From assembly GCA_045543555.1 (NCBI GenBank), contig JAZQMQ010000009.1:1-64000 (forward strand): a stretch of DNA of 64,000 nucleotides. Direction: 5' to 3'. Both the position numbers and the translations under genes were made by a program. This DNA comes from Colimorpha_A sp045543555. Lineage in GTDB: Bacteria; Bacillota; Clostridia; Oscillospirales; CAG-272. This document shows, one piece after another, positions 9,210 through 17,432 of the stretch (position 1 is the first letter of the stretch; each line of letters opens with the position of its first letter). Under the pieces are notes generated by a model, which worked only from the letters and a program-made list of their open reading frames with translations, had not been told where the DNA came from and searched no databases.

Positions 9210-9380
9210 TAGTTTTCGCAAAAATTCTTGATAATTCAAGATTATTCGTCGTTAAACGGGATTTTCCGCCGTATACTCCGTTTTTCTGCCGTTTTCCTCG
9301 TTTATTCTTGATTTTCCTCGGTTTTTTAGGCGAACGTGAGGCTCGGAAAACGAGAGCGAGCGGAAAAATTTTTTCGAAAA

Positions 9381-9677
9381 TTATCTCAGAACAAGGTAGA
9401 CAGCGCACGCCTGAACGATCATGATCAGCGGAATTCCGAGCATGAATTTTGCGTGCTTTGTTTTGTGTCTGATAGTGAGCATTGTTATGAACATAGCAAC
9501 GCTTCCGCCTATGAATGAAAGAATAAGCAGAGTTTTTTCGGGTATTCGCAGCTCGACGCGGTTCTTTTTGGAAATTTTCTTGTCATACACACATACGATG
9601 ACAGATATCAGCGAAATTACGGCAACGTACGCCAAAACCGCCGACAGAATTGGGTGTTCGGTAATAAATGCGGGCAT
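9381..9677 (-). CDS. DUF1294 small membrane protein
   Basis: 98 residues with about three hydrophobic helices. The family core is visible: YDKKISKKNRVELRIPEKTL, then FIGGSVAMFITMLTIRHKTKH and KFMLGIPLI. DUF1294 proteins are short membrane proteins of unknown function. GGGG lies about seven bases upstream of the ATG. It follows the dihydroorotase-like gene by 23 bases and is probably co-transcribed with it. Confidence 0.85.
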   Translation of the reverse strand: MPAFITEHPILSAVLAYVAVISLISVIVCVYDKKISKKNRVELRIPEKTLLILSFIGGSVAMFITMLTIRHKTKHAKFMLGIPLIMIVQACAVYLVLR

Positions 9678-9700
9678 ATTTTTTCCCCTGTCAAATAAAT

Positions 9701-10873
9701 TTACATCGTGTATCCGTTAAGATACAAGCGCAGAGACGACATTAACGTGTGTCCTAAAAATGGGGTGTTTACAGATTTGGACATCATCGTGTTTTCCGTT
9801 ACCACAAGCTCCGTATCCGGATCGACCAGCACAAAATCTGCGCTTGACCCGAGCTTTAACGTGAAATTTTCACCTACAATTTTAGATGGATTTTCCGACA
9901 GCACCTCTGAAATACGCTGTGGCTTTTCCTTAATCAGCTCAGGCATATAGGTGAGGAGCACGGGCAAAACGGTTTCAATTGAGGAAATTCCGAAGGGTGC
10001 GGAGGAGGGCGGAAGATCCTTTTCTTTTTTTGTCAGAGGTGTGTGGAGAGAGGAAATACAGTCTATTGAGCCGTCGAAAACTCCTTCGCGGAGGGCTTCG
10101 CGGTCTTTTTTTGACCGAAGAGGCGGCAGTACCTTTACCATTTGCGCATAGTAGAGCGCGTCCATGTCGAAAAGTGCCAGATGTACGGGAGAAACGCCGC
10201 AGGTGACCTTAGCCCCCGCTTTTTTTGTTTCCTTTACCATATTCAGCGCTTCTGATGATGCGATCGCGCGGATATGAATACGGCATCCCGTTTCATAAGC
10301 CGCCAAAAGCTCCTGCGCAAGCACCGCGCACTCGTCAAAAAGCGTTATTCCGTCCACCGACATCCATTTTGAAGCAATTCCGCTTGAATATACTCCGTAA
10401 ATCTTGCTCTCGTCCATTCCTGCGGAGATATAGAGGGCATTTTTCTCTGCCATTTCGGAGAATATCTCCATCAGGTCTCGGTTTTTATCATGAAAGCCGT
10501 AATAAATACCGTTATTTTCGATATTTTCAAGCTTTTCCGGAATTGAGGGAATGCTTTTAACCCTCAAGTCGTTGTGATCCTGAATATCGGAAAAGGCGTA
10601 AAGACGCCTGTAGCCTCCCGCCGAAAGCGCCGCCGATGCCGTTTGCAAAGTGTCGCGGGTCTGATTTTTTGGGTCGAAGAAATTACCTCCGATATCTGTG
10701 AACGCGGGAAGCAGCAATCTGCCGTCGCCCTCGATCACACGCGGCTTTTCTTCAAGCTCGCTTTCGGAAATTATCTGTGAAAAACCATTTTCCGCACGGA
10801 AAAAAAGTTCATTTTCACCTTTTGATCCGTCGGAAGAGATAATATTGCAGTTTTTTACGTGATAATAGGTCAT
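9701..10873 (-). CDS. Dihydroorotase-like amidohydrolase lacking metal ligands (probably non-catalytic)
   Basis: 390 residues with the overall layout of a type I dihydroorotase: N-terminal beta segment, IEGDGRLLLPAFTDIGG, HIRAIASSEAL, VTCGVSPVHLALF, and a C-terminal LGSSADFVLVDPD block. The residues that normally bind the two metals are missing. The usual DxHxH after the PGxID strand is DIGGNF (residues 60-65), the TPHH motif is SPVH, and the DHAPH aspartate block is SLHTPL. It is therefore likely a catalytically dead paralogue, like the structural pseudo-dihydroorotases that support aspartate transcarbamoylase in some bacteria, but no pyrB is adjacent. GGGGG precedes the ATG and a promoter lies at 10901-10929. 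Confidence 0.8.
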   Translation of the reverse strand: MTYYHVKNCNIISSDGSKGENELFFRAENGFSQIISESELEEKPRVIEGDGRLLLPAFTDIGGNFFDPKNQTRDTLQTASAALSAGGYRRLYAFSDIQDHNDLRVKSIPSIPEKLENIENNGIYYGFHDKNRDLMEIFSEMAEKNALYISAGMDESKIYGVYSSGIASKWMSVDGITLFDECAVLAQELLAAYETGCRIHIRAIASSEALNMVKETKKAGAKVTCGVSPVHLALFDMDALYYAQMVKVLPPLRSKKDREALREGVFDGSIDCISSLHTPLTKKEKDLPPSSAPFGISSIETVLPVLLTYMPELIKEKPQRISEVLSENPSKIVGENFTLKLGSSADFVLVDPDTELVVTENTMMSKSVNTPFLGHTLMSSLRLYLNGYTM

Positions 10874-10900
10874 TTTTTCGCCCCCTTTCGCTATATATCG

Positions 10901-10929
10901 ATGATATCATATTTTTGTTTGTGTGTCAA
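10901..10929 (-). promoter_or_regulatory. Promoter of the dihydroorotase-like gene and DUF1294
   Basis: Minus-strand TTGACA (10924-10929), 17-base spacer, TATCAT (10901-10906). Confidence 0.75.
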
Positions 10930-10967
10930 GAAAGTAAAATATTACATTAGATTACAGATCAACACGA

Positions 10968-11000
10968 AAAAACAAGCGAACACACGGTTCGCTTGTTTTT
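10968..11000 (-). terminator. Terminator after the prfB operon
   Basis: 14-bp stem (10968-10981 with 10987-11000) ending in a T run on the minus strand, just past the stop of the 96-residue membrane protein. Confidence 0.88.
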
Positions 11001-11006
11001 GAAATC

Positions 11007-11297
11007 TTAATTAAATTCTGCTTCCGACGCGGTGTCGTCAACGGGAATGGTAGGATGCTCGTCGTTTTTGTTATAAATATCGTTCATTGCGTCGATAATA
11101 AGCTCTGCCTCAAGACGCTCCTTAACCTTCTCTGCCACAAGAAATCCTCCCGCGACAGCAGAGAGCACTCCGAGGATCGTAAATGGGCCTGCGGTGTTCT
11201 TTTTATCCTTGAAAAGATAGGCGATAACGAGGAAAAAGCAAGAAATTGACTGAATTATGAGCATGAGTCCAACTGTGAATCTTGTTTGCTTAAACAT
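11007..11297 (-). CDS. Small membrane protein of unknown function
   Basis: 96 residues. Two hydrophobic segments (LMLIIQSISCFFLVIAYLF and FTILGVLSAVAGGFLV) are joined by a short KDKKNTAG loop; the C-terminal half is a charged soluble tail ending in TASEAEFN. I do not recognise a family. GGAGGAG precedes the ATG, and it starts 15 bases after prfB, so it is co-transcribed with the release factor. Confidence 0.7.
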   Translation of the reverse strand: MFKQTRFTVGLMLIIQSISCFFLVIAYLFKDKKNTAGPFTILGVLSAVAGGFLVAEKVKERLEAELIIDAMNDIYNKNDEHPTIPVDDTASEAEFN

Positions 11298-11312
11298 AAA
11301 TGATCTCCTCCC

Positions 11313-12428
11313 TTAATTTTCTTTTGAGTTTGTCATTTTCAGGTAAGCGTTGATAAATCCGTCGATATTTCCATCCATTACGGAGTTTATGTCGGTAATT
11401 TCAAAGCCCGTTCTGGTATCCTTTGCCAGAGTGTAAGGCATAAACACATAGGAACGGATCTGAGAACCCCACTCGATGTCGTTTTTTACACCCTTAATGT
11501 CGTCGATCTTCTGAAGATTTTCTCTTTGCTTTATCTCCATGAGCTTGGATTTGAGCATACGAAGCGCGTATTCCTTGTTCTGAAGCTGGCTTCTCTGGGT
11601 CTGACAGCCTACAACTATGCCCGTGGGCTTATGGAGAATTCTGATCGCGGAGTCGGTCTTGTTGATGTGCTGTCCGCCTGCGCCGGATGAACGGTGTGCG
11701 GTGATCTCAAGATCCTCTTCCTTGATGTCGATATCGTCGTTCATATCGTCGAACTCGGGCATTACCTCAACCGATGCAAAGGAGGTCTGACGTCTTCCCG
11801 ATGCGTCGAAGGGAGATACTCGGACGAGACGGTGAACACCGTTTTCACTCTTTAAGAAGCCGTACGCGTTAAGTCCCTCGATTGAAATCGTTGCGCTCTT
11901 GATACCTGCGGCGTCTCCGTCGAGCCAATCCATGAGCTTAACTGTGTAGCCGTGAGCCTCGCCCCAACGGGTGTAGAGACGGTAGAGCATTTGAGCCCAG
12001 TCCTGTGCCTCGGTTCCGCCCGCGCCGGGATGGAACGAAAGAATTGCGTTATTATGGTCGTATTCGCCTGTGAGGAGGGTCTCGAGGCGCATCTTTTCCT
12101 CAATGGCAAGTATTTCATTGACCTCTGAGGTTACCTCTTCAACAACGCTTTCATCGTTTTCCTCGATGCCCATATCTATAAGAACGAGAGTGTCCTCAAG
12201 GCGAGCGCAAAGGGCTTCGTATTTATCGATAGTATTCTTTTTTTCTTTGATCGTCTGCAGAATTTTTCCCGAATCGGCACGGTTCCAGAAGTCAGGAATG
12301 AGGGTCTTTGCTTCAAGTTCCTCGATCTGTCTGCCAAGTTCTTCGATTCTCAGAGCGTTTCTCAGTTCTTCAATGGCGGGACGCACGTTATTTAAGGTGC
12401 GCTTTGCCTCGTCAAGTTGGATTATCAA
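11313..12428 (-). CDS. prfB: Peptide chain release factor 2, without programmed frameshift
   Basis: 371 residues, full length for RF2, which ends translation at UGA and UAA. The SPF recognition motif is present (VRVSPFDASGRR), as is the catalytic GGQ (SSGAGGQHINKTDSAIR). In many bacteria prfB needs a +1 frameshift at an early UGA after about 25 codons. Here the N-terminal helix runs on in one frame through ELRNALRIEELGRQIEEL, so no shift is needed. The start is a TTG with GGAGG five bases upstream. Promoter at 12476-12503; the small membrane protein follows. Confidence 0.95.
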   Translation of the reverse strand: MIIQLDEAKRTLNNVRPAIEELRNALRIEELGRQIEELEAKTLIPDFWNRADSGKILQTIKEKKNTIDKYEALCARLEDTLVLIDMGIEENDESVVEEVTSEVNEILAIEEKMRLETLLTGEYDHNNAILSFHPGAGGTEAQDWAQMLYRLYTRWGEAHGYTVKLMDWLDGDAAGIKSATISIEGLNAYGFLKSENGVHRLVRVSPFDASGRRQTSFASVEVMPEFDDMNDDIDIKEEDLEITAHRSSGAGGQHINKTDSAIRILHKPTGIVVGCQTQRSQLQNKEYALRMLKSKLMEIKQRENLQKIDDIKGVKNDIEWGSQIRSYVFMPYTLAKDTRTGFEITDINSVMDGNIDGFINAYLKMTNSKEN

Positions 12429-12475
12429 TGCTTCCTCCGAAATAGGTTCTTTGTTATTTTTTTACTTCTTATAAC

Positions 12476-12503
12476 ATTATAGCAGATTTTGGCGATTTGT
12501 AAA
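12476..12503 (-). promoter_or_regulatory. Promoter of prfB
   Basis: Minus-strand TTTACA (12498-12503), 16-base spacer, TATAAT (12476-12481). Confidence 0.68.
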
Positions 12504-12947
12504 CAGTTTTTTTGCAATTTCCCGAACAGATAAAAAATATGCTCTTTTCGTTATTAACAAAATGTGAATTTTCCCGCAATATACTTGTGTTTTTTTGGAA
12601 AAAGATTTATTATTATATAAATGATAGATCATTTTCGCGATCCGCTATTAAGATTTCCCTCCGACCTGCGCGCTGTGAGGGTAAGGCCAAAAAGAGACAT
12701 TGAGCACGAACACCTCATCCGTCGGCTTTGCCGACACCTTTCCCGCCGGGGAATGTAGGGATTGTACGAACTCTTTGCTTATTCTGCGGAAATATCGTAA
12801 AACAATATTCTCAATTTGCATTTATTCAAATTACAGAATATCTTTACTTGGTCAGATATCTGCATTTACGCTGATACCATACCTTCCCCAACGGTAAAGG
12901 ATCAAGCTACGCACACAATAAAAATAAAACCAAGGAGGACCAAAAAT
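12504..12947. other. Intergenic region between prfB and the AI-2E family gene
   Basis: This stretch holds no convincing gene. It is AT-rich at 12504-12640, contains the REP-like copy B, and has a second CCTTCCCC-like half-element at 12881-12902 that may be the other end of a longer degraded repeat. I could not assign a confident promoter for the downstream plus-strand operon. Confidence 0.5.
12708..12754 (-). repeat. REP-like intergenic element, copy B
   Basis: Inverted relative to copy A. Read on the minus strand it gives a GGGGAA-type arm, a TCGGC/GCCGA hairpin and GGATGAGGTGTTC. The same conserved core as 1289-1343 and 39829-39922. Confidence 0.6.
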
Positions 12948-14093
12948 ATGGATGGCTTCAACAAAAACAAATTCAAGGTCGCCCTGCTTTTTGCGGCGGC
13001 GGTAATTCTCATTTATGCGGCGGTTACCAACATAAATTCCATAGTGGGATTCCTTTTGACTCTCGTTTCACTGCTTTCACCGCTTCTTTCGGGTGTTTTG
13101 CTCGCGCTTATTCTCGGAACCCCAATGAGAAAGCTGGAACAGCTTTTCGAATTTCTTAACCGCAAGTCAAAATTTAAGAAAAAGCTTCCCGAAAAGGCGA
13201 TAGTTTTAATAAGCCTGGTGCTCACGTACCTTCTCGCGATCGCGGCGATCGGATTCGTTATCATAATTCTTATTCCTGCGGTCGTTGATTCGGTAAATGA
13301 AATTATCGCAACGGTTAAAAAGCTCTATCCCAAGGCTGTCGCGTTCTTGAAGGACAACGGTTTTAATACCGCTGAGCTTGAAAGACTTATAAGAAATATC
13401 AATTTCGACACGATCTGGACTACGTTAACCGCAAACGCAGGTACTATTTTCGATAAGCTGATGCACTCCGTGAACGGCATTATTACGATACTTGCGAACC
13501 TCGTTACTACGGTTATCTTCTCCATCTACCTCCTTGCAAACAAGAGGGTGCTCCGCCGTCAGAGCAGAAGACTGATTTCGGCATATTTTTCCGAAACAAA
13601 AGCGCCCAAGGTGCAGTACGTTACGGATCTGATCATCTTAACCTTTTCAAAATTCTTCTCGGGACAGTGTCTTGAGGCAATAATTTTAGGCTCGATATTC
13701 TTTGTCGTGCTTACTGTAACGGGCTTCCCGTATGCTCCCGTAATTTCGCTTATAATCGGTATTACGGCATTCATTCCGTACGTCGGAGCGTTCATCGGAT
13801 GCGCAGTCGGAGTACTTTTGATACTCATTCAGAGCCCGATGAGAGCACTTATCTTCATCGCACTGTTCCTTGTTATCCAGCAGCTCGAAAATAACCTCAT
13901 CTACCCGCGTGTCGTCGGAACGTCGATAGGTCTGCCTGCAATGTGGACGTTTGCAGCCCTCATCGTAGGAGGCGCGGTCTATGGAGTTGTGGGAATGCTT
14001 GTGTTTATTCCCGTGACCTCCATAATTTACACCCTCATTAAAAACGACGTCAACGCAAAACTTGCATTGAAAAACAACAAAAAGCCGCAATGA
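12948..14093 (+). CDS. AI-2E family transporter
   Basis: 381 residues from ATG 12948, which has AAGGAGG nine bases upstream; upstream in-frame codons run into repeat sequence. Hydropathy shows about eight helices with the family arrangement: an N-terminal pair (VALLFAAAVILIYAAV, LTLVSLLSPLLSGVLLALIL), a long central amphipathic region, and the C-terminal PYVGAFIGCAVGVLLILIQS and NLIYPRVVGTSIGLPAMWTF blocks. The family (PF01594) includes AI-2 exporters and sodium/proton antiporters, so the substrate is open. pgsA follows after 16 bases. Confidence 0.88.
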   Translation: MDGFNKNKFKVALLFAAAVILIYAAVTNINSIVGFLLTLVSLLSPLLSGVLLALILGTPMRKLEQLFEFLNRKSKFKKKLPEKAIVLISLVLTYLLAIAAIGFVIIILIPAVVDSVNEIIATVKKLYPKAVAFLKDNGFNTAELERLIRNINFDTIWTTLTANAGTIFDKLMHSVNGIITILANLVTTVIFSIYLLANKRVLRRQSRRLISAYFSETKAPKVQYVTDLIILTFSKFFSGQCLEAIILGSIFFVVLTVTGFPYAPVISLIIGITAFIPYVGAFIGCAVGVLLILIQSPMRALIFIALFLVIQQLENNLIYPRVVGTSIGLPAMWTFAALIVGGAVYGVVGMLVFIPVTSIIYTLIKNDVNAKLALKNNKKPQ

Positions 14094-14109
14094 CCGAATC
14101 GGAGGATGA

Positions 14110-14685
14110 ATGAGATACGAAAAAAGAGAGATCTTCACAATACCAAACGTGTTGAGCGTACTGAGGATCCTTCTGATACCCGTTTACGCAATACTTTATA
14201 TGAGGGCGCAGACGCTTAAGGAATATATAGCCGCGGCGGCGGTATTTGCCGCTTCCGCAATTACCGATATGGTGGACGGAATAATCGCAAGAAGGTTTAA
14301 TATGACCTCCAGAATCGGAATAATGCTCGATCCGTTTGCGGACAAGCTGACGCAGGGAGTTATCATTCTGTGTCTGACTATCAGAAATTTTGACGTTTTG
14401 CCGCTGATGGTGATATTCCTTGTTAAAGAAGGATTTATGCTGTTTATGGGGTGTGCTCTTCTTAAGCAGGGAAAAATGCTTCGAGGAGCGTTATTTACCG
14501 GAAAGCTATGCACGGCGGTGCTTTTTCTTAGTATGATCGTCCTCGTTATTTTCTCCGATCTGCCCCGAAAGGCAGTGATCGGTATAGTTTGTACCTGTAC
14601 AGTGTTTATGCTTATCTCCCTGATATCCTACGCAAGAAATTATTTTATGAAATCGTCTCTTATTCGGGATATCGAGGAAAAATAA
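14110..14685 (+). CDS. pgsA: CDP-diacylglycerol-glycerol-3-phosphate phosphatidyltransferase
   Basis: 191 residues, about five membrane helices. It makes phosphatidylglycerol phosphate from CDP-diacylglycerol in the membrane. The CDP-alcohol phosphotransferase motif is complete: DMVDG, IIAR, then G and LDPFAD, matching DxxDGxxARx8GxxxDxxxD. GGAGG lies nine bases upstream of the ATG. It follows the AI-2E gene and ends at a hairpin terminator. Other CDP-alcohol transferases are possible, but NVLSVLRI and the size fit PgsA. Confidence 0.9.
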   Translation: MRYEKREIFTIPNVLSVLRILLIPVYAILYMRAQTLKEYIAAAAVFAASAITDMVDGIIARRFNMTSRIGIMLDPFADKLTQGVIILCLTIRNFDVLPLMVIFLVKEGFMLFMGCALLKQGKMLRGALFTGKLCTAVLFLSMIVLVIFSDLPRKAVIGIVCTCTVFMLISLISYARNYFMKSSLIRDIEEK

Positions 14686-14720
14686 GGATTTTTAAGCCAT
14701 TAATAAATATAAGACAATAA

Positions 14721-14752
14721 AAATCGGCGGAGAATTTTTCTCCGCCGATTGC
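14721..14752. terminator. Terminator between pgsA and the zinc-ribbon gene
   Basis: AATCGGCGGAGA/TCTCCGCCGATT stem (14722-14733 with 14739-14750), between convergent genes and nearly identical to the one at 1236-1269. The plus-strand T run is interrupted (GCGTTTT); on the minus strand it is followed by TTTTATTG. Confidence 0.8.
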
Positions 14753-14755
14753 GTT

Positions 14756-15430
14756 TTATCTAACAAAAAGGTGACGTCTTTTCTTGAAGTAGATGTAGTT
14801 GACAATGATCATTACAATCGCGGTGACCACGGAAGATATGTATGAGGAGTAGTCAAGCTCACTTAATACTTCTGCGGGGAGGACTTTGTTTACGCCTATT
14901 ATATAGTACAGGTTCGCAACAATATTTCCCGCATAAACCACAAGCAAAAGTGCGGGAGCGGCTTTTTTGTAGTTTGCAAGAGCAAATCTTGTGATGATCG
15001 CGAAGATCGCAAGGGCAATTACGAGAATTCCGGTGACAAGATCGACCGTTTTAAGTCCATCATAGACCTTGTAAACAAGATCCTTATGTCCGTCGTATGG
15101 TGCTCCGGAAAGGATAACTATACCTGACAGCAAATTCAGAATTCCGCTTGCCCAGAGGGCGAAGTAAATAAGGAACTTGTACCATTTCATAGGCATGGCG
15201 GGTGCCTGCTGATAGATGGGCTGCTGATAGTTCTGCTGTTGGTAGTTAGGCTGCTGCTGATAGTTAGGCTGCTGCTGGTAGTTGGGTTGCTGATAATTAG
15301 GCTGTTGATTGTTAGGCTGCTGATTCATCCGGGGCTGAGAATTTTTTGGATTTTCGTTAAGACGAGTTCCGCAGCTTCCGCAGAATGTAGCACTGTCATC
15401 AACGGGTGCACCGCAATTCTTACAAAACAT
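14756..15430 (-). CDS. Zinc-ribbon membrane protein with NYQQ repeats
   Basis: 224 residues from ATG 15430 (GGAGG eight bases upstream; an ATG at 15445 lacks one). Residues 1-25 form a zinc ribbon (CKNCG and CGSCG). Residues about 30-75 are a low-complexity linker made of NYQQ/PNYQQQ repeats. The C-terminal part holds about four membrane helices, ending in a basic KKRRH tail. This zinc-ribbon plus linker plus membrane architecture is common in Clostridia; the function is unknown. Promoter at 15461-15489. Confidence 0.8.
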   Translation of the reverse strand: MFCKNCGAPVDDSATFCGSCGTRLNENPKNSQPRMNQQPNNQQPNYQQPNYQQQPNYQQQPNYQQQNYQQPIYQQAPAMPMKWYKFLIYFALWASGILNLLSGIVILSGAPYDGHKDLVYKVYDGLKTVDLVTGILVIALAIFAIITRFALANYKKAAPALLLVVYAGNIVANLYYIIGVNKVLPAEVLSELDYSSYISSVVTAIVMIIVNYIYFKKRRHLFVR

Positions 15431-15460
15431 TAGGATGTCCTCCAAAGTTTATTTTTTAAC

Positions 15461-15489
15461 AGTATATCACAAAAAATTAAAGGATGCAA
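15461..15489 (-). promoter_or_regulatory. Promoter of the zinc-ribbon membrane protein
   Basis: Minus-strand TTGCAT (15484-15489), 17-base spacer, TATACT (15461-15466). Confidence 0.7.
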
Positions 15490-15542
15490 CTTATTTTTTT
15501 GTTTTTGAGGAAATTTTGCATTTTAGTATGCAAGGTGAAAGA

Positions 15543-15570
15543 AAAAACGGGGAACTTCAGTTCCCCGTTT
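15543..15570 (-). terminator. Terminator of the acidic protein gene
   Basis: AAACGGGGAAC/GTTCCCCGTTT stem with a TTCA loop, followed by a T run on the minus strand. Confidence 0.88.
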
Positions 15571-15579
15571 GAAAGAGAA

Positions 15580-15921
15580 TTATTCGTCGTCCTCGTCTTC
15601 TTCCTCGTCGTCCTCGCAGAGAATGCAGTTTTCGCAATCCTCATCCTCGCAGTCGTCGCAGAAGCAGTAGTCCTCGTCCTCGTCCTCGTCATCTTCCCAA
15701 GCTTCATAGTAGTCGCTTTCGAGATCGCCGAGATCGTGGTCTACCTCGTCAACGTAGTCTTCGAGGTACTCACAAACCTCGCCAAGATCAGCTACGTCGT
15801 TTGCCATTTCGTCGAGGGTCTCAACAATTGCCTTGAGGAGCTTGCTCTCGGGCTTGCTCTCATCGAGGTTCATTCCCTCGAGAAGTCCCTTGAGATATGC
15901 GGTTTTTTCGGTAATGTTCAT
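15580..15921 (-). CDS. CD1247-type acidic protein
   Basis: 113 residues. The N-terminal 70 residues (TAYLKGLLEGMNLDESKPE, LLKAIVETLDEMANDVADL) are helical and match the CD1247 N-terminal domain of Clostridia. The remainder is extremely acidic, with a cysteine cluster (CFCDDCEDEDCENCILC) that could bind a metal. The promoter is not obvious. A terminator follows at 15543-15570. Function unknown; the strong acidity argues for a cytoplasmic metal- or protein-binding role, which is inference. Confidence 0.8.
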   Translation of the reverse strand: MNITEKTAYLKGLLEGMNLDESKPESKLLKAIVETLDEMANDVADLGEVCEYLEDYVDEVDHDLGDLESDYYEAWEDDEDEDEDYCFCDDCEDEDCENCILCEDDEEEDEDDE

Positions 15922-15998
15922 AGTAAATCTCCTTTACTTATAAATTCTTTGATTGTAATAAACGCCGACCCTGAGGATCGGCGTTATATTTTTAAAAA

Positions 15999-16556
15999 TT
16001 AAGCGCGCTCGATGTAGGAACCGTCACGGGTGTCGATCTTGAGCTTGTTTCCGATCTCGATGAAGAGCGGAACCTTAACGATCGCACCGGTCTCAAGTGT
16101 TGCGGGCTTGGTGGTACCGGTAGCGGTATCTCCCTTGAATCCGGGCTCGGTGTCAACAACCTCAAGCTCAACGAATGTGGGAGGCTCAACGGAGAATACG
16201 TTGCCCTTGTAGGAAAGGATCTTACAAGACATATTTTCCTTAACGAAACGGAAGTTGTCGTCGAGCTTGGACGCCTCAAGGGGAATCTGCTCGTAGGTTT
16301 CGTTGTCCATGAAGTAGTAGAGCTCGCCGTCGTTGTAGAGATATTCCATTTCCTTTCTCTCAACGTAAGCATTCTCAAACTTGTCGGTGGGAGAGAAGGT
16401 TCTCTCGATAACCGCACCTGTAATTACGTTCTTGATCTTAGTACGAACGAAAGCGGCACCTTTTCCGGGCTTAACGTGCTGGAATTCAACTACCTGCATT
16501 ACGTTACCGTCCATATCAAAGGTAAGTCCGTTTCTGAAATCGCCGGCTGTAACCAT
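15999..16556 (-). CDS. efp: Translation elongation factor P
   Basis: 185 residues, standard length. EF-P relieves ribosome stalling at polyproline. Three beta-barrel domains are visible: a KOW-like N-terminal domain with the loop KPGKGAAF carrying the modifiable Lys32, a central OB domain (ERTFSPTDKFENAYVERKEM), and the C-terminal OB domain with the GDTATGTTKPATLETG signature. GGAGG lies nine bases upstream of the ATG. Promoter at 16602-16630. A weak hairpin (15960-15985) follows, without a clear T run. Confidence 0.96.
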   Translation of the reverse strand: MVTAGDFRNGLTFDMDGNVMQVVEFQHVKPGKGAAFVRTKIKNVITGAVIERTFSPTDKFENAYVERKEMEYLYNDGELYYFMDNETYEQIPLEASKLDDNFRFVKENMSCKILSYKGNVFSVEPPTFVELEVVDTEPGFKGDTATGTTKPATLETGAIVKVPLFIEIGNKLKIDTRDGSYIERA

Positions 16557-16601
16557 AATTTATTATCCTCCAAATGTGTATACATTATTTTCACGAATAC
16601 T

Positions 16602-16630
16602 ATTTTAACCTATTATTTGCAATTTTGCAA
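16602..16630 (-). promoter_or_regulatory. Promoter of efp
   Basis: Minus-strand TTGCAA (16625-16630), 17-base spacer, TAAAAT (16602-16607). Confidence 0.65.
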
Positions 16631-16690
16631 GAGGTTTTAAGAATATTTCCTATAAAAAAACCGAATTTTACCGAAAAAATCCCGATTTTT

Positions 16691-17407
16691 TTACTTTACG
16701 GGCTTATGCAGATCGGCACAAAGAAATTTTCGCGCTCTTTCCACCGAGTCCTTTGAGTTTCCCCAGGGCTCGTTATCGTACCTGTAGTCAAATTTTTTGC
16801 AGAACCAGCTTACGTCCTCACGCAGAGAGTCAAAGTAGTCGTACACGACAGCGGACACACGCTTGTAAAAGTCGGGATAGACCTTTTTAAGCTCGTATTT
16901 TGCGGTTTCCAGCCACATTCTGAAATGAGGGAGACAGATGTAGGGCTGAGCGTCGATCTTGTGCTTGAAATCCTCGTCCTCGATGTAGAGGAGAGCTGCG
17001 TTTGACAGCATTCTTGAAAAATCGTGCTCGATTCGGGAGCAGATGTAGCAGGAGTCGTCAACCTGAGAAAGACGCTTTGGGGCGGCAATGCCGACTCTTC
17101 CTATAATGGCGGACAACGTGCCGTCGGAGACGTCCTTCCGGAGCTGATCAAGGTGTGATTCGAGTATTAAGGCGAGACCGAGGCGGTTTTTCGCAGAGAG
17201 CAGCTGATCGAAATGCGTGGGGCAGAAGCTTTGCTCGTTTGTTTTGATCCTCACGTCGGGCTCCATCATGGATGCGCCGAGAAGAAGATCGATCTGGGTT
17301 GCCTCCAATTTATTATACAGGCGGCAGAAGGGACAGCCGCGGCTGTGATCTGCGGCACATTCGTCGAACGCCTCGTTAATGGGTATTGTGTAGATCGTCT
17401 CGCTCAT
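16691..17407 (-). CDS. DUF6062 family protein
   Basis: 238 residues, soluble. Two paired cysteine/histidine blocks are visible: CPFC with CPTHFDQL, and CYIC with CLPHFRMWL, consistent with metal binding. The C-terminal part (SWFCKKFDYRYDNEPWGNSKDSVERA) matches the Clostridial DUF6062 family, whose function is not known. It starts 25 bases after murI and is likely the second gene of that operon. Confidence 0.85.
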   Translation of the reverse strand: MSETIYTIPINEAFDECAADHSRGCPFCRLYNKLEATQIDLLLGASMMEPDVRIKTNEQSFCPTHFDQLLSAKNRLGLALILESHLDQLRKDVSDGTLSAIIGRVGIAAPKRLSQVDDSCYICSRIEHDFSRMLSNAALLYIEDEDFKHKIDAQPYICLPHFRMWLETAKYELKKVYPDFYKRVSAVVYDYFDSLREDVSWFCKKFDYRYDNEPWGNSKDSVERARKFLCADLHKPVK

Positions 17408-17432
17408 TTTATTGTCCTTTCCGGTGAAAAAA

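Noticed and set aside
9178..9408. Small minus-strand gene between DUF1294 and potA
   Set aside because: The 76-codon frame overlaps the end of DUF1294 and the potA promoter, is lysine/arginine-rich without family features and lacks a ribosome binding site.
11313..12428. Programmed frameshift in prfB
   Set aside because: The coding frame is continuous from a TTG with a strong ribosome binding site, and no early in-frame UGA exists.
15195..15340. Repeat array at the NYQQ-coding segment as a CRISPR or mobile repeat
   Set aside because: It is in frame within the zinc-ribbon protein and encodes a low-complexity linker.
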